Shown piece by piece: positions 50,206 through 60,529 of a stretch of 64,000 bases of DNA (its first letter is position 1; every line of letters starts with the position of its first letter). The position numbers and the translations under genes are program-made. The notes beneath the pieces are model-generated. The model was not told where the DNA came from. It made no database searches and was given only the letters and a program-made list of their open reading frames with translations. The DNA is from Hevea brasiliensis (taxonomy: Eukaryota > Streptophyta > Magnoliopsida > Malpighiales > Euphorbiaceae): the NCBI RefSeq assembly GCF_030052815.1, contig NC_079505.1, positions 6,080,016-6,144,015 on the forward strand, given 5' to 3'.

Positions 50206-51057
50206 AGTGTAAATGCATGATATTAAAGCAATAATCAATTGTAATTCATTGGCAACACTCAATTATAAAACAATCACTTTGACTATAGTAAAAAAACAAT
50301 ATAAATTACAATAAAATACTCTTATTCAAAAACACCTATATCTTCTGCTTTAATAATCAATAAACCTAACTTCTTTTTTCACAGACCCAAAAGCTTACAC
50401 TTGTTAATAATGGAAGTTTACAAACATGTAGATGCCTAAAATTGAAAAAAAAAAATCAACAGATGAAACCTACTTTTTTCAAAGACCCAAAAGCTTACAC
50501 TCTTTAATAATGGAAGTTTACAAACATGCACATACCCAAAATTGAAAAAATTAATAGATGAACTCATATTTCAGAGGAACAATGTTGTGCTATTTGAATG
50601 TTCAAGTATCGATTTCAAGGGACAAGCAAAGCTTGATAACTTCAAATACCCTACGGCGTTAGAGAAAAATCTGCTTCAATGAGTTTTTACCTAATACTTG
50701 ATTTCTTCTTCTTCATTTCTGTTATTCTTGGAGATAAAGTTTCAACTTTGCTTTGGCATTTAAGAAATCTTGCCTCTATGAAGAATGCTCTCTCTCAATA
50801 CATTACATTCCCACAACTTGAATGACAGCTCAGATTGTATTTTGTCCATTTGGCAGTTATTAGCCATGTCATAGAGCGTGCAACTCACCTATCTTGGCGT
50901 GAGCAATTTTGTGTTTATTTGTAATGGAATTTTAAAGTTCAAGTGTCTAATAGGTAAAAAAATTAGTTTAGGTTTTTATTAGGCAAACTCAAAAAGTACA
51001 GGTATTTAAAGATGTTGGTCATTTTTCTTGCCTATAACCGATCCATCATCCAAAATC

Positions 51058-51059
<2 letters not shown>

Positions 51060-51121
<62 letters not shown>
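51060..51121. repeat. (AC)n-(AT)n compound microsatellite
   Basis: About 25 AC dinucleotides are followed by a short TA run. It is present only in unit 1 of the large duplication. Confidence 0.95.
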
Positions 51122-51123
<2 letters not shown>

Positions 51124-51651
51124 AAGTAGGTAACTTTTCTCTTGGTGTTGATTTTCTATTGGTGTTACCACATATCACTTACCCAATAAAAATTGTCATT
51201 CATTATCATTATAGTAATTATTATTTTTTATGCTAAATAATTAACATTCTCTTTTTTTTATTTAATTCTCTTTTTATTTTCCTTTTAAGAATCTTTTTAT
51301 TATTATCATTATTATCTCAATTTTTATGATTAAATGATAATTTTTTTTAACAATTGATTATTTCAAAGTCTCCATAATCAAAATTATTATTTAAAAATTT
51401 ATTATATTATTTTTTTAATTTACCAAAAATAACAATAGTATTGTTTTTTTTTAATACTCATACTCATAATATGCATATATTTTTACCATAGATTTTTTTA
51501 TCATATTTTATTGAACTAATTTTAGAGGAATTAATAATTTAATTTAAAATGAGATAATTAAATACAATTGAAATTAAGATTTTAGAATTTATTAATTATT
51601 ATAATGGGTAAAAATATTTCATTTGAAAATGGTTGATGTATAATTAATAAG

Positions 51652-51654
<3 letters not shown>

Positions 51655-51693
<39 letters not shown>
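51655..51693. repeat. (TA)n microsatellite, duplication unit 1
   Basis: About 18 TA repeats, at the position corresponding to the longer run in unit 2. Confidence 0.9.
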
Positions 51694-51700
<7 letters not shown>

Positions 51701-53292
51701 ATAAGTTAAAATTATATTTACAGTAAGTAAAGTCAATATATATCTATTTTTATATATATAAATCAAGCATCTTTTCTAAGAGGAGTTTGAATTGCTAATT
51801 ATGAATTTTGCTTTTTTTTTTCTTTAAATATTATTATATTAATGCTTTAACTTTTCTTTAATCAATTACATTATATTTATGAATAAAAAAATAAATTATT
51901 GATTTGTAACTTATCGTCATTAATGGCCAAAGTTTGAATGCCAAAACTAGTGGTGTAATTTTTTTTAATTAAAATTGTTTAATGATTGAATTAAATTTAT
52001 TTTTAACTGTTTTTTTTAATCACTTGGCTTTAAATAGAAACTAGAAAATATTTTGTGCCATTTGAGAACTAGAAAATTTTCTTTTATCATTTAATACTTT
52101 TTAAATTATTCTTTGATTTTTTTTTCATTGTTTTTATTCAAGTTTACCATCCACCTTATGTAGCCGGTAAATGCATGATATTAAAGCAATAATCAATGGC
52201 AACACTCAATTATAAAGCAATCACTTTGACTATGGTCCAAAAACAATATAAATTACATTAAAATACTCCTATTCAAAAACACCCATATCCTCTACTTTAA
52301 TAATCAATAAACCTAACTTCTTTTTTCAAAGACCCAAAAGCTTACACTTGTTAATAATGAAAGTTTACAAACATGCAGACGCCTAAAATTGAAAAAAAAA
52401 ATTAATACATGAAACTCACTTTTTTCAAAGACCTAAAAGCTTACACCCCTTAATGATGAAAGTTTACAAACATGCAAATACCTAAAATTGAAAAAAAAAT
52501 TAATAGATGAACTCATATTTCAGAGGAACAATGTTGCGTTGTTTGAATGTTCAAGTATCGATTTCAAGGGATAAGCAAAGCTCAATAACTTAAAATACTC
52601 TATGGCCTTAGAAAACAATCTGCTTCAACTAGTTTCTACCTAATACTTGATTTCTTATTCTTCGTTTCTGTTATTCTTAGAGATAAAGTTTCAACTTTGC
52701 CTTGGTATTAAAGAAGTCTTGCCTCTATGAAGAATGCCCTCTCTCAATACATTATGTTCCAACAACTTGAACGATAGCTCAGATTATATTTTGTCCATTT
52801 AACAGTTATTAGCCATGTCACAGAGCGTGCAAATCACCTATCTTGGCATTATAGTAATTATTATTTTTTATGCAAAGTAATTAACATTCTCTTCTTTTAT
52901 GTAATTCTCTTTGTGTTTTCCTTTTAAGTATCTTTTTATTATTATCATTATTATCTCAATTTTTATGACTAAATGATTATTTTTTTAACAATTAATTGTA
53001 AAATTTCAAAGTCTCCATAATGAAATTTATTATTTAAAAATTTATTATATTATTTTTTTTAATTTATCAAAAATAACAATAGTATTGTTTTTTTAAGACT
53101 CATACTCATAATATGCATATAATTTTACCATAGATTTTTTATCATATTTTATTGAACTAATTTTGGAGGAATTAATAATTTAATTTAAAATGAGATAATT
53201 AAATACAATTGAAATTAAGATTTTAGAATTTATTAATTATTATAATGGGTAAAAATATTTCATTTGAAAATGATTGATGTATAATTAATAAG

Positions 53293-53293
<1 letters not shown>

Positions 53294-53357
<64 letters not shown>

Positions 53358-53378
53358 TTATTTATTTATTTATTTATA
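53294..53378. repeat. (TA)n-(TTTA)n microsatellite, duplication unit 2
   Basis: About 28 TA repeats followed by six or so TTTA units. The TTTA part is missing from unit 1. Confidence 0.9.
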
Positions 53379-53909
53379 AATAATTAATTAAATAAGTTAA
53401 AATTATATTTACAGTAAGTAAAATCAATATATATCTATTTTTATATATATAAATCAAGCCAAATTTTTAATAGAGGCTACCACATGATCTTTTCTAAGAG
53501 GAATTTGACTTGCTAATTATGAATTTTGCTTTTTTTTTTCCTTTAAATATTATTATATTAATGCTTTAACTTTTCTTTAATCAATTACATTATATTTATG
53601 AATAAAAAAATAAATTATTGATTTGTAACTTATCGTCATTAATGGCCAAAGTTTGAATGCCAAAACTAGTTGTGTAATTTTTTTTAATTAAAATTATTTA
53701 ATGATTGAATTAAATTTATTTTTAACTGTTTTTTTTAATCACTTGGCTTTAAATAGAAACTAGAAAATATTTTGTGCCATTTCAGAACTACAAAATTTTC
53801 TTTTATCATTTAATACTTTTTAAATTATTCCTTGTTTTGTTCTTTTTTTCATTGTTTTTATTCAAGTTTTATTTATTGGTTTATTTGTTTAAATTTCTAT
53901 TGATTCCTG

Positions 53910-53911
<2 letters not shown>

Positions 53912-53950
<39 letters not shown>
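53912..53950. repeat. (TA)n microsatellite
   Basis: About 19 TA repeats just right of the large duplication. Confidence 0.9.
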
Positions 53951-53953
<3 letters not shown>

Positions 53954-54347
53954 GAAGAAATCATTGAATCCTAAATTAAAAGATCAAGAAACATCAACTA
54001 CAAAAGGGGCAATGATAGCAAAGTAAATATAATTATTTATAACCCTAAGTTTTCTCTAAATTGGCCAAAATCTCACCTCTTCATACATGCATGATTCTCA
54101 TGCTTTCTCATGTAATTTTTATCAAAATCTAACTTGATTCAAAGTTTATATAACTAATTGAGCAAGAAAAGAAACTTACCTCAAGTGTCCAACTTCTAAT
54201 CTTCAATTTCCCTTCCAAGTTCCTTATTCTTCTTGCTTAAATCCTTCAATCAAAGAGCACTTTGATGTTTTCTACTATTTAGATGGGGAACCCATGTAAG
54301 AAAAGTGGGAAATCAAGAGTGGAGAAACAGGAAAAAAAAATTGTAAA

Positions 54348-54539
54348 TTGTGGTTATTGGGCCTTATAAGCATATTGAAGTTGGCTGCTTATAAGCATAT
54401 TGCAGGAGTGTTTGATGTTGTTATTGCAGAAGCTTTTGCAGTTCTTTTTGGATTACAGTTAACTCTTGAGCATGGTTTCCTTAATTTGCAAGGGGAGATG
54501 GAATCCTCTGAAGTTGCAGCAAGTTTAAAAGGGGAGTGA
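54348..54539 (+). pseudogene. RNase H-like retroelement remnant
   Basis: The 63-codon frame carries VVIAEAFAVLFGLQLTLEHG followed by LNLQGEMESSEVAASL. This matches the pattern of the C-terminal half of the plant RVT_3/RNase H domain (AEA.A...GL.LA...G...V.VE.DS..VV). The Asp expected in E-DS is lost (EMESSE). There is no reverse transcriptase nearby, so it is an isolated relic of a LINE or related element. Confidence 0.65.
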
Positions 54540-54544
54540 TCAAC

Positions 54545-54752
54545 GTATGAGCCCTTTGGGTTTGGTTCTAGCTAAGTGGAGAGTAAATTTAAAAGATAAA
54601 AAATAATTATCAAAATATTTTTTAAATAATATTAATTTTTTTTTACAAACACTTTAAAAATTTTGACTTATTTTGATAAAGAATGAATTTTGAACAGCTA
54701 AAAAAAGCTCATTCTCATATGAGAATGAACATGTTTTCCTTCATTGTTTTGT

Positions 54753-54784
<32 letters not shown>

Positions 54785-56435
54785 TTAAGAGATCAACTTG
54801 TAAAATTATACCATTTAATAATAATGTTTAATAAATTGTCACATAGTATATTAAAACTTATGAAATTGTGACACTTAATTCAATAAGGATAGAAAATCGC
54901 TAGGTGACATTTTAGAAAACAAAAATAAATATAAATTAAAAATAATATAAATAATTTATTGTTTAACTTATTTTAAAATTTAAAATTAAATAATATATAT
55001 CTTTATATATTTTATCAAATATAAAATTATATCAGTTATTTAAAAAAAAATTATTATCATTTAAAATCAAATTCATTGTTCAATTTTTGAATATTGGATA
55101 TGAAGATTGTTAAGATCTCCAATTTTTTCACTTACTAAAATTTTAATTAGAAGAACATGAGAATATATATGAGTACATATCCCACATTGGGAAATAAAAA
55201 AATTAAAGAATAAATATAACTGCATGAATTATAATATTGACTTAACTAATTATTTTGATATGTAAAATAATTGAACCACTTATATAAATTTAAATTAAAA
55301 ATAAACTAACATACTTAATACTCTCTTCAAATTTAACAACATTTACTAACCAATTTTTTTTTTTAAATCTATTAGTATTTTGATAGCTTCTTGTAATGTA
55401 GTCAATATTTCTAATATTCAAACTATCTACCGATAGTGCAAATAGTGAGCAAATTATATACACAGTACTTTAACTTAAAAATATATAATAATAAAATACT
55501 TAAACTTCATTTGTAACGTAAAATCTATGATTTTTAATTTTAATAGTATAAAATTTTTTAGTGACTTTCAATAGTTAGTTTCTATATTATTTAAACTGAC
55601 ATGATATTTATCAAATTGAAAATTTATATTTTTATAGATTGATAGTTTTAAATAAATAAATTTTGGATTACTGAAAGTGTCAATTTATGCAATTTAAATT
55701 GTTGATAAATAGAGAATATAATTCAATCTATTGTTGATAAATCGTTAAGCATTAGTGAAGTGTAAAAAGTCCAAAATTCACTAAATTCATAATTCAATTT
55801 TAAATTAAATTGCTAGTTTAAATTTTATTCGGTCTTTGTAATTTGAAAAACACAATTATATAGTCTCTTTATTTTCTAAGCCTTAAACTATTTAGTTTCT
55901 TTAATAATAATTTCTCTCTCATTTGAATACATCAGATAATAGAAAACTTGATTTAAACTTAATAGAGGGACTAAAAAGTAAACAAATAAAACATATAAGA
56001 ACTAACTAACATATTTTTCAAAATAGAAAGACCAAATAGTTAATTTTCATAAAATAAAAAGATTAAATAGTAATTTTTTCACAAAGTATACTTTAGTTTC
56101 TACTATTCATAGATTAACAATATTATGGGGATTCAAGTGTTTTATAGTTTATAATAATATTCAGCAACCAAGATATAATTAAAAACTTGTAAATTTATAA
56201 TCAAAGTCTCCATTACAAAGATATTAACAAACCATAAGGACTAACACCATTAGTTCTGAAATAGGAAGAACTAATGTGTATATTAAAGAAAATCTTAGAA
56301 AGTTTTTGTTATCAACCCTCTAAATTAAGCCTAGATTGCACCTTACAACTTAAACATAGGTTAAATTTTGATCATTTCTAAAGAAGAAGGGATCATAAAT
56401 TCATAATTGCAACAACAACAAAATTTTTTTTTTAA
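54545..56435. other. AT-rich gene-less stretch
   Basis: Very AT-rich sequence with a (TA)n run at about 54755-54779. No protein-like frame, RNA gene or complete transposon is recognised. Confidence 0.6.
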
Positions 56436-56440
56436 ATAAA

Positions 56441-56921
56441 TACATTTTAGTACCTGTGATTTGTATGCTTTAATAATAGAGGCTTGAGAATTTTTTTTTT
56501 CCATTTAAAGACCTGTGTTATTACGCCATTAGTACTAAAGGATAAAATTGCTATACGATATCAATGTTTGTTAACGCGACAAGTCTACCTGTGCTCTTAA
56601 GTTGGTGCGGCAAGTAAACCCCTCCTATTTAGCTGTATGTATCAGTCTGCTTGCTGATTTTCTTATAAGAGGGAGTAAATGCCCAAATATTCATTTTTTT
56701 TTCTATTTTTCCTGACTTGGTACTAAATGAATAACATGATTATTGACCCACTTGCCACGCTAACTTGAGAGTGCATGAAAACTTACCACATCAGCATATA
56801 TTGACGCCGTTTAATAATTTCTTCCGTAAGTGCTAATAACGTGATAAGACAAACCGTTAAATTAAAAAAAAACTCATACTCCTATTAATAAAATACGCAA
56901 AGCACAAGGTACTAAAGTGTA
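56441..56921. mobile_element. Foldback/MITE-like element, about 480 bp
   Basis: The left end TACATTTTAGTACCTGTGAT and the reverse complement of the right end, TACACTTTAGTACCTTGTGC, match, and similarity continues inward for roughly 50 bases or more (AATAATAGAGG versus TTAATAGGAG). The centre has ACCACATCAGCA and GTTAACGCGAC words. Its layout and end motif resemble the element at 10212-10632. It is non-coding. Confidence 0.65.
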
Positions 56922-57107
56922 CTAATCCTTATTTCTTTGATAGAAATAGAATTAATATGCTACTCACATAGAGTGAAAATAAATACAGAAGAAACGCCTG
57001 GGCATGCCTTCACAAAAACAGCACAGAACCGAAAAAAAAGAAAAGAAAAGAAAAAAAATTAGTGTCACAAAAACAACAACAACAATTCACTAGGTTAAAG
57101 CTATAAT

Positions 57108-59035
57108 CTAAAATTTGGTGGAAGATGCAAAGAGCAGCAAATGAAACAAACAGATTACAAAAACAACAACAGATACATAGATAGGTGCTTGATGGGAGAT
57201 TGACAAAGAATTGCTGGAAATTTCAGAAGAACCAACAGCCAGGGGGATACCATCACTATTGATAGTGCAGGACTGAGGATTAGATCCATCTGCATTCATC
57301 ATCATAGCTCGTAAAACTGCAGAAACTGTGTGAATGTAAGCTGTTCGATTCTTTGCGAGCAGCCATGTGAGACCCATCAACTGGCAATCTTTGTTGTGCA
57401 TTTTGGTGGTCCTGTCCTCTGATTTGCTTGAGTTCAAAGTCTTCTTGTTGTTAAGCTACATAAGTAAAAAACATATTTATAATGATGAGACTAACACATA
57501 GTTTGGTGCATCAAATATTAAACTCCTACCTATTTGTTGTTACATCTAATCAAAATCAGTCGTCATCTGCAGCCTAACTCTTCAACTATTAGTCACATTC
57601 CAACAAAGCAAAAGAATCAAGCTACAGAACACTGAAAAAATATACTCAAACCAATTCAACAAAAATTATAACCTGATCTTGAACTAGTTGGAGTCCACTA
57701 TACGAATCATTTTCTTCCATCGTACTTGGTTTTAAGAAGGAAATTAAAAAAAAAAACAATTTCTGTAGAAAGAACAAGCCTTTTGAAGTCCATTATTGAA
57801 TGGTATGTTTCCCAGTTAGTAATAAAACAAAGAAAACCAGAAATTCATGTAAGATGGGAAAAATCTAAACCAACCCAGAAAAAAAAAAGGAAACAGAAGG
57901 GCAACAAACACACTTTACAGCAATAGAATCATAATCCTATTACAGACCAGTTGGTTCTCAGGACCACAGAATTCTACTTAATAACGCTGAAAACTACAGC
58001 CAGCGGCCTAATAAAGTCCTACTAGAACTTAGTCAATTTGTCCTGACAAAAAGACTACTAGATATGTCACCATCCTCAATTTTTTTTTTCTAATATAACT
58101 AAGAAAAGATTGTTTCTATAATATCCAAAACAAGATCAACTTTAAAAATTTTTTAAATGTAGATTTATCGAGGGAAATTTATAGAAAAATAAAACATTTC
58201 AAGTTGGAGAAGAGATAAAAAAAAAAAAACTATGTTAGCTTCTCTTTCTTTATTCGTCGACTAATACCCATGAATTGGAAATGGAAAATGTATCAATTAC
58301 AGTAAACAGGAAAAGAAGAAGGAGAAGGAGAAGAAGAAGAAGAAGAAGAAGAAGAAGAAGGAAAGATAAAAAATTTACCCTATAAAGGCTGTTTAAGCAC
58401 TTGGAGCACCCACCAAGACCGGGAAATTGATTCACATTAGTGCTGCTACTCAAGCAATTCCTCTCTAACCTCTTGACCCTCTTATCCCCAACAAGCTTCC
58501 CCTGTTGGTTGGTAGAAAATGCCTCAGGACAGCTCAGTGGGTGCAATCTAATCCCACAATAACAATAAACCACGTCACAAGTCTCATTTGGTTTAACCCA
58601 TTCTATTCCTTTATCTTTCAAGGCTTTACCCAGATCATCAACGCACGTCTCTGAGTCATCTGGAAGCAGTGGCAGATATGATGAGGAAGTATGACCCGCC
58701 ACTGCTGGGGCTACTCTGCCAGCCCTGCCAAGGGCGGTGGCAGAGTATGCAGAGTACAGCCACGCTGCCAGAACAGGGCAGCACCGGCTCTTGTGTAGCT
58801 GTCTATTTCCACCACTCCCACATGCAGTTTTTATGCCGTGGAAGAGTTCATCCGGTAGGTCTAACGGACAGCCTTCAACATTGGACTGTTCTGGGAATGC
58901 AGGTATGGTTGCAAGGGGAGATGGGTTTGACAAAAATGATTGGATAGTTGCCGGGTCTGGGTTGGATAGACCCGAAATGTGGAAGAAGAAGAAGAAGAAG
59001 AAGAAGAACAGAAAAGGTAAATTCTGGGGAAACAT
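57108..59035 (-). CDS. SPARK-type GPI-anchored protein, At4g28100-like (two exons)
   Basis: Exon 1 is 59035-58379 and exon 2 is 57455-57108, in phase 0 (donor TATAGG/GTAAAT, acceptor TGTAG/CTTAAC), giving 334 residues. Seen: an N-terminal signal peptide whose hydrophobic core contains nine consecutive Phe; an extracellular Cys-rich domain (GCPLDLPDELFHGIKTAC, then SRCCPVLAAWLYSAY, then CVDDLG, CDVVYCYCGI, then CSKCLNSLY); an exon-2 region with CQLMGLTWLLAKNRTAY and an N-glycosylation sequon; a Ser-rich spacer; and a C-terminal hydrophobic tail (YVSVVVFVICLFHLLLF), the pattern of a GPI-anchor signal. The family is known as uncharacterised GPI-anchored proteins at the plasma membrane and cell wall; its function is not established. 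No in-frame ATG precedes 59035. Intron 1 begins with a TTC/GAA microsatellite. Confidence 0.86.
58319..58362. repeat. (GAA)n microsatellite in the intron of the GPI-anchored protein gene
   Basis: Imperfect GGA then GAA repeats (CTT/TTC on the coding strand) begin about 17 bp past the splice donor. If the intron were retained this would read as a Leu run. Confidence 0.9.
58982..59009. repeat. (GAA)n trinucleotide repeat coding a Phe run
   Basis: About nine GAA triplets, TTC on the coding strand. They encode the hydrophobic core of the signal peptide, so length variation would change signal peptide hydrophobicity without a frameshift. Confidence 0.92.
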
Positions 59036-59146
59036 TTGGGTTGGGAAATGTGGGATGTTTGAGTCTGTGGGTTTCCCCTTTTAGAGCGTAATTGATGGAG
59101 TGAGGGACTGTTTAACAGAAGGATGGCTTTGGGTTTGTACTGTGGA

Positions 59147-59165
59147 GAGAGAGAGAGAGAGAGAG
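59147..59165. repeat. (GA)n microsatellite in the 5' flank of the GPI-anchored protein gene
   Basis: About nine GA dinucleotides, CT/TC on the gene's strand, some 115 bp upstream of its ATG. This is typical of plant 5' UTR or core-promoter pyrimidine patches. Confidence 0.85.
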
Positions 59166-59849
59166 GGTAAAGTGAAAGGGGAAGGGAAAAGAAAAGGGTG
59201 AACTTAATTCACCTTGGGGGGAGTTTAATGATCTATGAATAGTGTAGGATTAATTAACATGTGAATAATAAATGAATGAATTTAAATATAAATATTTAAT
59301 TTAATTATTATTAAATTTATTTTTATATGGTATTATAATGACAGTATTGGAAGAAGAAGTGTTGAAAAAGGTGAGGAAAGGATTGAGATTGAATTTGGCT
59401 GTTTCCTACTAAGTCTTATCAGGTCTTTTTTTTTTCATTAAAACATATTTATCTGATAAAAAATTATTAATTGGTTTTGATATTGATCAAGCTCAAAATT
59501 CTAAGCACTTGCCAAAAAATTGAGGACAAATTTAAATTGCTTTAGTTGAAATTTAAAATTAAGATTTTATAGCTTTATTTTTTTAAGGTAATAAGTAAAT
59601 TAAGTTCAAGTTATTTTGAATTGCAAATCATTTTCTGAGTTTTTATTTTTTTAAAATTAAGTAAATTAATTGTGATTATCCATTATATTGCTGCACAAAA
59701 AATTTGAGTTAAAGTCATATTATTTTACTGATTGTAAGTCAATGAATTTTTTTAGAAAATTAATTAACTCAAATTTTAAAGTAAAATTTATATTGATGTA
59801 AATTTGAACAAATCAGATTTAGAGTCGATACATATTATTAAGTTAATCA

Positions 59850-60520
59850 TCACCAGTATCACCACCATCATCACCTAGCCGTTATCGTTGCTGCCGCCAC
59901 CACCACCACCAGTTATTTAGTTTAATTTATAAGTCAGTCAAATTTACTTATAAGTAGAAAGCCACAGGTAGATTACTATTTGTTTAACTTATAAGTTAAA
60001 TAAATTATTTAAAATAAGTCAAAAATTATAAGTAAGATACCTCTTACTTATGACTTATTTACTTAAGGTGTTATTTACTTATTTAAAAATCACTATTTGG
60101 TTTAGTACAAAATTATATTATCCTAATAATTTTTAAAATATCAATACTCTTCTCATTTTAACAACTATACACTCAATTACACATCCTTTTTGGTTATTTT
60201 GATAAATTAAATTACTTTTAAGTATATTTTAAGTAAACACTTAAATTATTTAAAAATTATTTAAGTCAAAGTTATAAGTAAGTAGTCAAATTAAATAACC
60301 TTTAATAATTTTAAATTAAAATAATATCTAATAAAATATTATTAATAATTTGATTACATTTCATACGCACACATATATGTATATTATGTAATGTTAATTA
60401 TATTATATTTTTGTTTCTCTAAATAAAATAATATAATATTTAATGCATTATATTATATTACAATTTTGATTCTAACATGATTTATTACATTTTATTATAT
60501 TACGCCGTATTAAATGTAAA
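59850..60520. mobile_element. Relic of the CCA-rich MITE-like family
   Basis: A CACCACCATCATCACC-type core (about 59855-59912) and a right part ATTACAATTTTGATTCTAAC ... ATTACGCCGTATTAAATGTA (about 60455-60520) correspond to the core and right end of 48574-49290. In between, about 60065-60295 may be another small inverted-repeat unit (GGTGTTATTTACTTATTTAA versus GGTTATTTAATTTGACTAC on the other strand). Strongly diverged. Confidence 0.4.
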
Positions 60521-60529
60521 CTTATTTCT

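Larger units (their letters stand above)
50208..53870. repeat. Large tandem duplication (units about 1.94 and 1.70 kb)
   Basis: Unit 1 (about 50208-52145) and unit 2 (about 52168-53870) both start GTAAATGCATGATATTAAAG and end near CATTGTTTTTATTCAAGTTT, with high similarity between. Unit 2 lacks ~310 bp of unit 1 (about 50891-51202, including the AC microsatellite). Unit 1 lacks ~28 bp found in unit 2 at about 53459-53488. Each unit contains a smaller ~97-bp tandem pair (AGACCCAAAAGCTTACAC; 50385/50485 and 52330/52428) and a long (TA)n. No coding frame is seen. Confidence 0.9.

Noticed and set aside
50385..52500. CRISPR-like regular repeats
   Set aside because: The repeated units are parts of a eukaryotic tandem duplication, not short repeats with unique spacers.
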